From assembly GCA_949752745.1 (NCBI GenBank), contig OX457024.1, forward strand, positions 46,628,490 through 46,692,489: a stretch of DNA of 64,000 bases, given 5' to 3'. Numbering within the stretch: the stretch's first letter is position 1; every line of letters begins with the position of its first letter. Positions 1-9,250 of the stretch are shown here, piece by piece. A program made the translations under genes and the position numbers. Origin of the DNA: Protula sp. h YS-2021. Lineage: Eukaryota > Annelida > Polychaeta > Sabellida > Serpulidae. The notes beneath the pieces are model-generated. The model was given only the letters and a program-made list of their open reading frames with translations, ran no database searches and was not told the DNA's origin.

Positions 1-478
1 AATGCTATGTTTTATGTTATAGTAGTAGGAAAATGGTGGTTCTAAAGCACATTTAACAAATGTAGCTTTGGAAAACATATGATGTATAAAATAAGTTTGA
101 ACATTTTACCATGCTACTAATTCGAATGCTTTGAAGTCATAGTAGGGCAAAAACGATGCTTCTAGACCAACTTTAACAGATTTAGTTTTTGAAAACATAT
201 AATGTATAAAATAAGTTTGGACATTTTACCATGCTACTAATTCGAATACTCTGAAGTCATAGTAGTGGGAAAATCAGGGTTCTAAACCAACTTTAACAAA
301 TTTAGTTTTTGACAAAATATTATGCCATGGTATGCGGGAAAATTTGAGATTTTTGCATATTTACACGTTTCAGACGAATCTACCGCTTGGCTGGTTGGTT
401 GATTGTTGGAAAATGGGAAGTGAAAATGTGGTTAGCTATGTAGGAAGACCGCGCCCATTCAAACATGTGTTCGAATAG
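1..478 (+). repeat. left inverted terminal repeat made of 120-bp units
   Basis: The motif ATGCTACTAATTCGAA recurs at 111 and 231, a 120-bp period. The stretch pairs with 2563-3150 on the other strand. Its inner edge holds a short leader ORF (332-478). The window begins inside or at this repeat. Confidence 0.85.
332..478 (+). CDS. 48-codon leader ORF duplicated in the left terminal repeat
   Basis: An ATG at 332 opens a 48-residue frame ending in TAG at 476. It is nearly the same as residues 1-47 of the PC4-like protein on the other end of the element, including the motif GWLVDCWKMG and YVGRP. At the right end the frame continues into the PC4-like domain. Here it stops and is followed by a 30-bp tandem repeat. 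It may be a translated leader, a remnant of a second full gene, or a by-product of arm homogenisation. No function is known to me for this N-terminal segment. Confidence 0.45.
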   Translation: MRENLRFLHIYTFQTNLPLGWLVDCWKMGSENVVSYVGRPRPFKHVFE

Positions 479-570
479 CAAAGCTCCATTCAAACTAGTT
501 TTCGAACGGCAAGCCTATTCAAGCATGTTTTCGAATGGCAAGCCCATTCAAAAGACGTGTTCGAATTAGT
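453..570 (+). repeat. 30-bp tandem repeat (CCATTCAAA...TTCGAA)
   Basis: Four imperfect copies start near 453, 484, 513 and 542, each with CCATTCAA or CTATTCAA followed about 15 bases on by TTCGAA. The first copy overlaps the end of the leader ORF. Confidence 0.75.
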
Positions 571-594
571 TTTAGAACATATTACGTCATGGTA

Positions 595-757
595 TTGTTC
601 AACAATTTTTTTAACAAGTTCAACAAATTGTTCAACAAATTGTTCAACAAGTTGTTCAGCATGTTAAACATGTTTTACATGTTAAGCATGTTCAAAATGT
701 TCAACGTGTTGTTGAACATGTTGTTCAACATGTTCAACAAGTTGTTGCTCAACAAGT
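595..757. promoter_or_regulatory. GTTCAACA/TGTTGAAC palindrome array upstream of TATA box
   Basis: About a dozen copies of GTTCAACA, AACAAGTTGTT, AACATGTT and their reverse complements fill this stretch immediately upstream of a TATA box. The words are self-complementary in many registers and can form clustered binding sites or cruciforms. Inference: operator or enhancer sites for a protein of the element, such as the C2H2 or PC4-like product. Confidence 0.6.
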
Positions 758-762
758 TGTTG

Positions 763-770
763 TATATAAA
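763..770 (+). promoter_or_regulatory. TATA box of the C2H2 gene
   Basis: TATATAAA lies 54 bases before the ATG at 824, directly after the palindrome array. Spacing predicts a start of transcription near 795 and a 5' leader of about 30 nt. Confidence 0.65.
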
Positions 771-823
771 GCTATGTTTAAAGACTTTCTCATCATTTGA
801 AAAGTGTAGGTTGAACCGAAAGG

Positions 824-1543
824 ATGTATAAATGCAACATTTGTTCGAAGTCTTACAATTGGCCACAAAGTCTTAAAAGACACCTAAAGGATGCTCACAC
901 TTCAGAAGTGGATGAAGAATCGGATATAGAAAACCCTGTAAAACTACCGTTCACGGAAGGTGAGTCTTCTATGGAAAGTCAAAGCGTCAACATGGCTGAA
1001 AAGAATGCACATGCTTGTACAGAATGTGGTGCATTATACAACAGCGAAGAAGCTTTGCTCAAACATATGGAGCAGTGTGGTAACGATGCTGTTGACAGCA
1101 GTTCTGAAAGTTATTCAGAAACAGACTCTGTTTGGCATGATATGGTTCAAGAAGTCTACGATGACTATGATGACAAATTTCAAGAAAAGGTTTTAGAATG
1201 TGAAGAACAAGGACTTGAAGATGCGCGTGAAATAGCAAGTTATGACCTTCGACCCATTTATAAGCATGGACTAAAACAACTGTTTATGAGACTATTCAAA
1301 TATACCCAACGTCTAGAACAAAGCCAACATTATCAAAAGATTTTACAGGACTTTAATTACTTTGTTGATGAAAAACATTATAAGTATTCAAAGGCACTAA
1401 AGGCGGCCATAAGTTAAAACAATGCATTCTTTGAAGAGCTACTAGATATGGAGGAGGAGGAAGATGACAGCAGTGATGAAGAAAGTGACATGGAGAGTGA
1501 GCTGCAACAGAGTGAAACAGATGAAGAAAATAGTCTTATTTGA
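824..1543 (+). pseudogene. C2H2 zinc-finger protein with acidic tail, interrupted by one in-frame stop
   Basis: The frame opens at ATG 824 (short context AGGATGTATAAA) and runs 197 codons to a TAA at 1415-1417. The same frame then continues for 41 more codons to TGA at 1541-1543. Finger 1 is at residues 3-25 (C-x2-C-x12-H-x4-H). A second, variant finger at about residues 64-84 is C-x2-C-x12-H-x3-C. An acidic serine-rich region follows, then a charged helical part with DLRPIYKHGLKQLF. After the stop lies a strongly acidic tail rich in E, D and S. The clean continuation argues that the TAA is a recent nonsense change, or that the tail is lost in this copy. Likely a DNA-binding regulator of the element acting in the nucleus. 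Specific target unknown. The 197-aa form may still be functional. Confidence 0.65.
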
Positions 1544-1554
1544 CTAACCTTTAT

Positions 1555-1560
1555 AATAAA
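1555..1560 (+). terminator. poly(A) signal of the C2H2 gene
   Basis: AATAAA 12 bases after the distal TGA. Its closeness to 1543 supports 1543, not 1417, as the original end of the gene. Confidence 0.6.
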
Positions 1561-1690
1561 GACTTTGTAAATGTTGTAATATTTTATTAACTTAAGCGTT
1601 GTGTATTAATATATATCTTGCTTTACAACTTAGGAAGTAGCGAGAGGCTAAGGTCCCTGGAGCGGTGTGAATTCACCCGTAAACCATATA

Positions 1691-1843
1691 TCATATATCA
1701 TATATTATGTATTATAATTAAGTATTGTATTATTATGTATTATAGTCAAGTATTGTATTATTATGTATTATATCCAAGTATTGTATTATTATGTATTATA
1801 TTCAAGTATTACATTATTATGTATTATATTCAAGTATTGTTTG
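1691..1843 (+). repeat. 28-bp AT-rich tandem repeat between convergent genes
   Basis: CAAGTATTGTATTATTATG recurs at about 1719, 1747, 1775, 1803 and 1831, an exact 28-bp period. An open frame across it is a repeat artefact. Confidence 0.85.
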
Positions 1844-2053
1844 AGAAAAATAAAAAAACATCATACATGTTTTTATTGAATATTACAAATATACACAATT
1901 ACGATAAAAACAAAAATATTTCAAATACATATGATGTTAATACATGTGCAGACTCACAAGAACTTAATAAGTTTGTAAATGTTATAAACACTGACTTCAC
2001 ATCAACATAGATAATGTTAATTTAATAGACTGCATGTGAAGCATAAAGACAAT

Positions 2054-2059
2054 TTTATT
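2054..2059 (-). terminator. poly(A) signal of the PC4-like gene
   Basis: TTTATT (AATAAA on the minus strand) lies about 170 bases beyond the stop codon of the minus-strand gene. Confidence 0.5.
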
Positions 2060-2229
2060 TAAACTACATATCAAATGTACATGTCCATTTGGGTTAAAGC
2101 TAAGTTTCGAGTTCTTGTCAAACCTCAAAACTTCGCTCCAATCTTCTGCACTGAGGGTGATGAAGTCATAGCATCCACTAAGCTCGTCATACTTTTAAAC
2201 TGTATACAGTCGTCTCACTCAATGACTTT

Positions 2230-2706
2230 CTACTCAACCATCTTGTGACAGTCACTGCATTTATACACATCAATTTTCTGAAGCATGAGATCCACTAACG
2301 TCATTTGTTTCTTCAGCATTTGCCAGTCTTTCAATGACAACAAAATTCCCTTCTTGGTAGGATATAGCATCCCAGATGCATGATTCGTAATATATTTACG
2401 AATGTTAACCATCACTTTCTGTTGATATTTTACCAATTTAATATATGTTTCTCCATTAATGGGTATCATAACCGGTAAATCGTCTACACGCATCTTCTTC
2501 ATAGACTTTGTAGTGGCCGCTTTAAGCTCCGGTTCTCGCTTCATTTTAGGCTCTGTCTTAATTTCGAACACCTGTTTGAATGGGTGAGGTCTTCCTACAT
2601 AACTAACTATATTTTCATTTCCCATTTTCCAACAATCAACCAACCAACCAAGCGGCAGAATCGTCTGAAACGTGTAAATATTCAAAAATCTCAAATTTTC
2701 CCGCAT
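2230..2706 (-). CDS. PC4/Sub1-like ssDNA-binding protein of the element
   Basis: A 158-residue protein with no breaks. Residues 1-47 are a leader lying within the terminal repeat and found again at the other end of the element. Residues 48-78 are a lysine-rich basic linker. Residues 84-145 fit the PC4 (transcriptional coactivator p15) fold: ETYIKL, KVMVNIRKY, TKKGILLSLKDW and LKKQM follow the usual order of the family's beta strands and final helix. The C-terminus has a single C-x2-C pair. PC4 proteins bind single-stranded DNA and modulate RNA polymerase II transcription. Here a role in element replication, transcription or repair is inferred. Family call is by motif order only; no search was run. 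Confidence 0.65.
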   Translation of the reverse strand: MRENLRFLNIYTFQTILPLGWLVDCWKMGNENIVSYVGRPHPFKQVFEIKTEPKMKREPELKAATTKSMKKMRVDDLPVMIPINGETYIKLVKYQQKVMVNIRKYITNHASGMLYPTKKGILLSLKDWQMLKKQMTLVDLMLQKIDVYKCSDCHKMVE

Positions 2707-3150
2707 ACCATGGCATAATATGTTGTCAAAAACTAAATTTGCTAAAATTGGTTTAGAACCCTGATTTTCCCACTACTATGACTTCAGAGTATTCGAATTA
2801 GTAGCATGGTAAAATGTCCAAACTTATTTTAGATCTTTTATGTTTTCAAAAACTGAATTAGTGAAAGTTGGTCTAGAAGCATCGTTTTTGCCCTACTATG
2901 ATTTCAAAGCATTCGAATTAGTAGCATGGTAAAATGTTGAAACCTATTTGATACATTATATTTTTTCAAAACTAAATTTGTTAAAGTTGGTTTAGAAGCA
3001 TCGTATTTCCCCTACTATGACTTCAAAGCATTCGGATTAGTAGCATGGTAAAATGTTCAAACTTATTTTATGCATCATATGTTTTCCAAAAATACATTTG
3101 TTAAATGTGCTTTAGAACCACCATTTCCCCATTACTATAACATAATACAT
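2563..3150 (-). repeat. right inverted terminal repeat, three 120-bp units
   Basis: Reverse complement of the left repeat. The unit landmark TTAGTAGCATGGT occurs at about 2799, 2919 and 3038, so this arm has one more 120-bp unit than the visible left arm. The inner end is the first 47 or so codons of the PC4-like gene, so coding sequence lies inside the repeat. Confidence 0.85.
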
Positions 3151-3184
3151 AATTTAGACTTAGTGTGGGGAAAATCCCATTCCT

Positions 3185-3440
3185 TCTCAAATTTATCGAT
3201 CGTTCCCACGCTCTGAAGGCTTGCACTCTCAAATTTATTGATCGTTCCCACGGTCTAGGCCTATGATGTTCTCAAATTTATTGATCGTTCCCACGGTCTA
3301 GGCCTTTGATGTTCTCAAATTTATTGATCGTTCCCACGGTCTGTGGTCTTTGATGTTCTCAAATTTATTGATCGTTCTGACGCTCTGAGATCTTTCGCTC
3401 TCAAATTTATTGATCGTTCCCACGCTCTGAGGTCTTTCAT
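3185..3440 (+). repeat. 42-bp minisatellite (CTCAAATTTATTGATCGTTC)
   Basis: Six copies starting near 3185, 3227, 3270, 3313, 3357 and 3399, each with the core ATTGATCGTTCCCACG and a variable tail. It lies just outside the right terminal repeat. Confidence 0.9.
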
Positions 3441-3602
3441 ATACTTATTCCTACGTTTTATGTGTGTGACTGGTTACTGTAATAGAACCATTGAAATATG
3501 ACTAATTAGATATTATCAGTGAAAACAGGCATTGAAATATGGCTGCTATGTTAATAAAAACCAAAAACTAACAAAAAACAAACAAAAAACAAAAAGTTAT
3601 GT

Positions 3603-3681
3603 TTGCCCATAGATGGGATCGAACCACCAATCTTCCGCCCACGAGTCCCATGCTCTACCCGATGAGCTACTCGGGACGTAA
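3603..3681 (-). other. tRNA-like sequence, probably a SINE head
   Basis: On the minus strand this reads with a tRNA-like box A (GTAGCTCATCGGGTAGAGC) and box B (GGTTCGATCCC). The acceptor and anticodon stems pair poorly, so it is more likely a tRNA-derived SINE head or tRNA pseudogene than a working tRNA. The part at 3560-3600 is A/C-rich, a T-rich tail on the minus strand. Confidence 0.55.
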
Positions 3682-3747
3682 GGTTAATGTTCGGGAATAC
3701 ATTCATCATATAGGGTTAGGGTCACATGACTGATGATGATTGACAGG

Positions 3748-3864
3748 TCACGTGACTGATGACGTCACGATGATTGACTACAGTAGAACTCTCCTTTCCC
3801 CATCCCTGTGACGTCATTATGACGTCACTGTTTTCGGACGCCCATGGGAGTCATTATGACGTCA
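3748..3864. promoter_or_regulatory. cluster of four CRE octamers and an E-box palindrome
   Basis: TGACGTCA occurs at 3760-3767, 3809-3816, 3820-3827 and 3857-3864, and TCACGTGA at 3748-3755. CREB/ATF proteins bind the first type and bHLH-Zip proteins the second. No clear promoter or gene follows, so it may be regulatory DNA or part of a repeat. Confidence 0.45.
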
Positions 3865-3959
3865 CTTCCTGTTTTCGCACTCCGATTTATCATCTACTGA
3901 TTTTGAAAAATTGGATCCTGAAAAAAGAAGAAGAAAGTTATTTTCAAAAAGGAACTGCA

Positions 3960-4040
3960 TACGAATGTAGTGGGTTAGATTACCTATCACTAAATTAAGA
4001 TTAACGCCCTCTGATTTTTCGGCCATCCCTTTAAAATGTG
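3960..4040 (+). repeat. SINE 3' body, copy 1
   Basis: Shares GTGGGTTAGAT, ACCTATCAC and TTTCGGCCATCCCTTTAAAA in the same order with 21,301-21,382. Here no tRNA head lies directly upstream on this strand, so this is a truncated copy. Confidence 0.7.
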
Positions 4041-4690
4041 TTTTAAAAATACTTTAGAAATAGCACAAAATATGCTTCGAGATTAAAAATAGATAAAATA
4101 ATTTTGGGATATAATATAATGATAGATAACAAAAATTAATTTAAGATATGTAAAAAACGAATTTATTGTTGATATCAAAATTTGCCTGATAAATATAAAA
4201 CTGGTATTCAAAAAATATTCGGCCAATGCTATATGATCAGCGGATGTAAAACATACAGAAGTGTTTATTCTACTAAAAGCCGATTGCCAATGGATTTAAT
4301 TAGCCGGTCTTTTTAGTCCTTTTCCATCTTCCCAGGGTGCAAGTTCCGAATTGCATCTTTAAATTAACCTAACGGGCTGCATATTATCAGCTATATTGTC
4401 AACACTCCATAAAAGTGCAAACTACTTCTTTTTGTTATTTTTTTACTAAAGTGCATTGGATACATTCATACTTGCTTGTAACGAGTTTTATGTGACGACG
4501 AAAGTTTAACAGTGCTTTGGATACCAAGCTCAATAGCACCAAGAATCGTATTGTTGACGGCGAGTAAGCAAACCTGGTCTTTATTACCGTAACATGTTTC
4601 TAGTTGTTTCTCCACCGGTCAGCAGATTCATTTTAACCTGGAGATACTAAGACTTGTGTCAATCTGACGGTCTGTTGGAGGCAATGGTTT
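4041..4690. other. no recognisable feature
   Basis: AT-rich sequence with no long open frame, tandem repeat or known motif that I can support. Confidence 0.6.
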
Positions 4691-4934
4691 AGATTGAGTG
4701 TTGGAGAGGCACGGAGACAGGCGGCGGCGCTGACAAGTTTTCTCGTTATCTTGAATGCACACCGTTACACGTCAACCCAGCACCGTTGGCTTGCCAGGGC
4801 TGCTGTGGTCGAATTAGTAAGGCGTCGATTGGCCTATACGTTTCTAGATCGTTTCACGGAGTTATTGCTACTCCAGTCTCTTGTGGCCTTGTCGGGGTAC
4901 CAAGTGACACTACTCATCTAGAACCGATTTAGAA

Positions 4935-5100
4935 GGGAAGAGCCAAGTGGCTTTACCCACTTCGGTAGCAGGGTGAGCAAAAGTGGGTATGGATGTGACT
5001 CTACCCACATCACCCTTCGCACGTGGCTCTACCAACTTGGCTCTACCCACATGGTTCTACAGATGTGGCTGTACCCACGTGGTTCTACTCACGTAGCGTC
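4935..5100 (+). repeat. degenerate CTCTACCCACxTGG repeats
   Basis: Short imperfect repeats of GTGGCTCTACCCAC and GTGGTTCTAC, about 16-19 bp each, run through this stretch just before the DIRS-like remnant. Confidence 0.65.
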
Positions 5101-7480
5101 TGAGAATACTTAACAGTCTGAGCCTCCACTGGGTAAAAGTCGCATAAAGGCCAGGCTGAACGGCTCCATTTCTTCAGAGACAGTGGCTGAGTTAGACGCG
5201 GAGGACAGAGACATTGAGAGGTTGTTCTCAGATCTCTACTTTCGCCGCCCCTACACGAGGAGTACCATATCTAAGAACGAAACTGTAACAGTGAGAAGTA
5301 TTAGTCAGAGCAACTTGGCTGTTGTGATTGCCCAGGAGAGACTGCGTTTAGAGCTACAAGTGCCCCCCCCTCCCCGTGAGCGCCATGACTCCCCAACCAT
5401 AATGGGCAAAAGAGATGGCGGCAATGATAACAAGAACAGACGCGAGCCCAGCTGTCTCCGCTACATGCTTTCACCACGTTAACGCAACGCTCATGGCAGG
5501 GATATCAACAAGGCCTCAACCCAGGGATGCAGAAGAAAGCGACGAGGAATCAGTGGGCCTTCCCCTGTCGGGGCACATTTTTATGCTACATCCAAGGGAT
5601 ATAGACAGATAGTCTCGAACGAGCTTCCCTCACCTGGTCAGAGAAAATTGGTTTGGATGATGAGTTTCAAGAAGGTGAAGTCCAAGCACGGCAGCAGTGT
5701 TGGAGTGACCCAGCTGCGGCGGGTCGACGCCTAATCCGTACATCTTCTCTCCCACCCTGCCTGCCAGCGTCAAAGACAACGCGAATTTTACAGGACATTC
5801 CGTCCAGACACGTGATCAAAGAAATTACGCGTCTGGCGGGGGTAGAAGCGGGCAGCCCCTATGCAGTTAAGGAGGAACCCCGCATTCGGATGACCTCACA
5901 GAGTGAAGAGCCCAAACAAGAGGCATTTTTGGTTCTGACCACTAGTGCGGGAGTCTCCAATGCGGTAGCGGCCTGACAGAATGAGTTTTAACGGATGGAC
6001 TTGGCTGAGAAGAAGGTCTTGGCGCAACTCCATACATCAAACGTTTAGATCCGCTGACAACGTCATTCTAATTGAGACGCTAGAGCAACCCATAAAAGGA
6101 AGTGTGGATGCCCAGAGTAATGCCAGACTCGGATATCCTGCTTGTAGAAGAAGACACTAAGGCCCTGGTGGGGCTAGCCGTCAAACGTTGTGAACATTAC
6201 CTCAATGCAGGACTATACGCTAAATGCATTGAAGAAGACATTTGCTCGAAGGGGGATATCCGATCCAGTGGTGTTAAAAATTCAATTCCTAGAGTGCGTT
6301 TAGTGGCTGCTCGGGATACGGCAAAGATAATCAGCTAACCTCTGTATTGCAGTTGCGAAGGGACCTGTTCTTGTTCCATTGCTGGCCCTTGGTCAAACAG
6401 ACTAGAGAATTAAGGCATCCAGCATCTTGAGCCAATCGGAATCATTCCTTCTTGCCATCGACAGGGTCAACCAGACGCCCCTATGTGAGAGCCGCTTACA
6501 GAAGGATCGCTTCAAGAGGCAACACAGAGAGGAGCGGACTGCATTCTAGTTGCACAGCCACTCTCCTTCAGCCAAGAGACAGAGGCAGTAGGATGACAGC
6601 GCCACCAGTCGCCATGCCTTGCAGCAATTCACGGCAACGCATTGAGAGGAAGGACTCGTATTCATGCAATGTCGCTCTTCACAAGAAATAAATTAGCCAC
6701 TGAACTGCAAAGACTCTTGGCCCGTAGAAGGAAGGCCAGGCCATTTCCACAAAGTCTGGGTAGAAATGGGGGCGCCGTGTCGGGTAGTCAGTTGGTTCCG
6801 ACAGGACTATTCCTTTCCGTTCAAGAGGGACAACAAAGACATGTGCCTTACGGTGCCTGTCTATCTGAAAGCTCCGAAACACATAGCCACCTGATTCAGC
6901 CAGGGTTCTAAACAGCATCGGGCCCTGCAAGATATGGTGCGAGAGCTACTAAACAAAAGGACAACACAGGAAATGCGAGACTCCGAACAGGGCTTTTTAG
7001 TAAAGTATTTCTGATTCCCAAGAAAATAGGGGGTATGAATGGTCATAGGTTTGTCATAGCTAAACTAATTTCTCCGTATGATCACTTTTAGTATGGATAC
7101 TGCCCAAGTAATCAAAGAATGTTGCAAGAGATCAGTTGGTAGCGTCAGTAGATTTATCAGATGCATACCCACATCTGAAAAACCGCAAATATCTGTGCTT
7201 TCAGATAGGGAAAAAGAAGATTCCGGTTTCTGGCACTTCCGTTGGCTTGTCCAGTGCCTCGCGCGTATTCTCGAAAGTGATAAAGGTATTGAAATTTTGG
7301 ACCAGGCTCCGGGGTATGCTCATATATCAGTACCTGGACGACTGGTTCCTAGCCCACAGAGAAGAGGTCCAGGCCAGGCTCAGAACCCTCTTCTTAGTAA
7401 GGCGGGCGTTTCAGGCAGTTCTCATGGCCAATTTGACAACATCAGAAGTTTGTCCTTGGTTATGGCTTAACCCATATGGG
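5100..7480 (+). mobile_element. decayed DIRS-like retrotransposon A (gag and reverse transcriptase)
   Basis: Coding sequence in shifting frames. 5183-5482 and 5653-5976 resemble the gag of element B (shared DPAAAGRR versus DQAAAGRR and a following ITRLAG versus IAGLA motif). 6990-7480 is reverse transcriptase: FLIPKK, DLSDAY, then YLDDW at about 7330-7344 (frame of 7136), followed by a region like the family's connection to RNase H. Several frameshifts and stops break it. No RNase H, methyltransferase or tyrosine recombinase can be seen downstream, so it is truncated. DIRS elements normally use a tyrosine recombinase instead of an integrase. Confidence 0.7.
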
Positions 7481-7486
7481 TTTTAA
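7136..7486 (+). pseudogene. DIRS-like reverse transcriptase fragment with YLDD
   Basis: This frame keeps the best part of the enzyme: DLSDAYPHL near residue 6, a GLSSASRVFSKV stretch matching the usual LPFGLxxAPxxFTK segment, and the catalytic box YLDDW. The first catalytic aspartate (DLSDAY) and the YLDD pair are both present, but the frame is closed on both sides by stops and the upstream fingers domain is in another frame. Not functional as it stands. Confidence 0.75.
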
Positions 7487-9250
7487 ACTCCTGTTCTTTC
7501 ATTATAATTCCTGTATCTTTTTAGTATATATGATGCTGTGCATCGAGATTGTTAATTCATTGAAGACTCATTAAGAAAACATCAAAGGTACTTTGATGGC
7601 TTTTATTTTGCTTGTTCAATACATATATCGGTAAAAGTGCACTTCGCATTAAAGAACTTCTCTACACGAGGCGTGCCAAGCGGGATTTATCGCTAAACGC
7701 ACGTATCTAGCCCTGTATAAATGTGGAGATAAGGAAGCGTTAGTGTTTGCGAAATAGAACTATTGTTTTATTTCGTAAGACGCTTTTTACGACTAAAAGC
7801 ATGGTTCGCATTCTCCATCTTTAGACCTGCGGTTCATCCCCGCTTCAAACTCGTTGGGCGGAGGGACACTAAAATGAAAAGAAATGTAGGTATTTTGTTG
7901 TCGTTCAGTTTTACACACTCGAATGCTTCCCGTTCGCCTAATAAGGCAGTTTCTGGCAATGTTTATTTACACTCCAGGCCTAAACCTGTAGAAAAGTTAT
8001 GCACCGATTACCGCAAATGAAGAGAAATCCCGTATAAAGGTGTAGAACGAGGAACTACGCTTTTACTCGTAGAAATCGTTTTACGAAACAAAACAATAGT
8101 TTTGATAATGCAAATGCTGCCGTTGGGTCGGCCCACCCTATGCTTTAGAAAAAGAGTGTGCCTGTGGTTGGCAATATTTTTGGATTTACGCCGTTTAATC
8201 ACTTTAAACATTATTATGCGCTTAAAAACTTTTAAAGTTAATTCATTGTCTTAAGGAACTCAGATTTTCGTTTTAGTACTTGGAGCCCTTTTCTTTTGAT
8301 CCGCAACAAAGTAGTTGCCCTCCTGTTACTATTTAGTGTCTGGTATTGATTCGACACCAAAGGTCTGGTGTAGTTCTGACAAAAAAAGAACTTACGAAAC
8401 TCAGTTCTAAAAATAAATTGAATCAGTCGACTACCAACAACCTGTAACGGGATGCCTTCCATTGTTGCTCTTGTTACAGCTTTGTGTGAACAAGCTACTT
8501 ACTGTATCTCATGTGACTGTATTTTCAGCTCACACCCTGCCGCTGCACCCTATGTCACTGTTTCCGTCTCCAGTTGTTTATATATAGTCGGCTTCTCTGT
8601 GCTTTCGTAGCCCCAGAGTACTTATACAACGCAGGATACAAATTCTTCGTTAGTTCCCATTAGGGCGGGTATAACTGAAAAAGTCCACTGTTTCTGCGTG
8701 ACGATGTGCTTCTTTGTTTCCAAAAAGTTCTCCCTTGGTTTCTGGATTTTCTTCTTATTTTAATCTTTTACAGGGTAGCCCTCCTCCTCTGCCTTTAACG
8801 CTTGCCAGAGGCTAACCAAAAAATGAACTTACCCTGAACGACAGTTCCAGGAGTGGCATGCTTTGCTTTGCCTGAAACACTGCACTTGGAAAAGGTCCAA
8901 AACTACCTTCAAATTCCATTTTTCACATGATTGGGGCCTCTACAAACGACAATTGCGTATTAACTTTTACCCGGGCGTTTTTCAACACCTCCATAGGACC
9001 ACCCAAAGCTCTTGGATGGGCATGGTAGCCACCTTTTACACTTCAAAAAAGTCAATTAAGAAGTCTATTAGTTGCAGCGCCTTCGCCGGTACCACATTCA
9101 TTGGCCACAGTAGACACTATCTTACCAATATCTTCAACTGCGCGTCATAAATGAACCTGGTTGACTTGTTTTTCCTTCACTTGCATGTTTTTCTTTCATG
9201 TGCGCTACTGCTTGTACTTAAAAGTCTTGTTTTTTCAACCACTTTCGTTT
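7487..9250. other. no recognisable gene
   Basis: Mixed-composition sequence with only short open frames. A TATATATA-like word lies near 8580 and a C/T-rich stretch near 8700-8790. I cannot assign it to a family. Confidence 0.5.

Larger units (their letters stand above)
1..3150. mobile_element. compact inverted-repeat element with C2H2 and PC4-like genes
   Basis: The two ends are long inverted repeats: bases 1-478 match the reverse complement of about 2563-3150. Between them lie a plus-strand C2H2 zinc-finger gene (824-1543) and a minus-strand PC4-like gene (2230-2706), pointing at each other, each with a poly(A) signal. The left end runs off the window, so the true boundary is not visible. 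No transposase, integrase, recombinase or polymerase can be seen, so it is either non-autonomous, an accessory-gene element, or part of a larger virus-like element. The inverted repeats and the two genes are seen directly. That the whole is one mobile unit is inference. Confidence 0.7.

Noticed and set aside
535..831. 98-codon frame rich in Phe, Asn, Lys and Leu
   Set aside because: It is a translation of the GTTCAACA palindrome array.
1618..2010. 130-codon frame in the element at the left end
   Set aside because: It is made by the 28-bp tandem repeat between the convergent genes.
3185..3440. CRISPR-like array of regular 42-bp repeats
   Set aside because: Repeats are head-to-tail without unique spacers and the DNA is eukaryotic; it is a minisatellite.
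3603..3681. Functional tRNA gene
   Set aside because: Box A and box B are good, but acceptor and anticodon stems do not pair well; a SINE head or pseudogene fits better.
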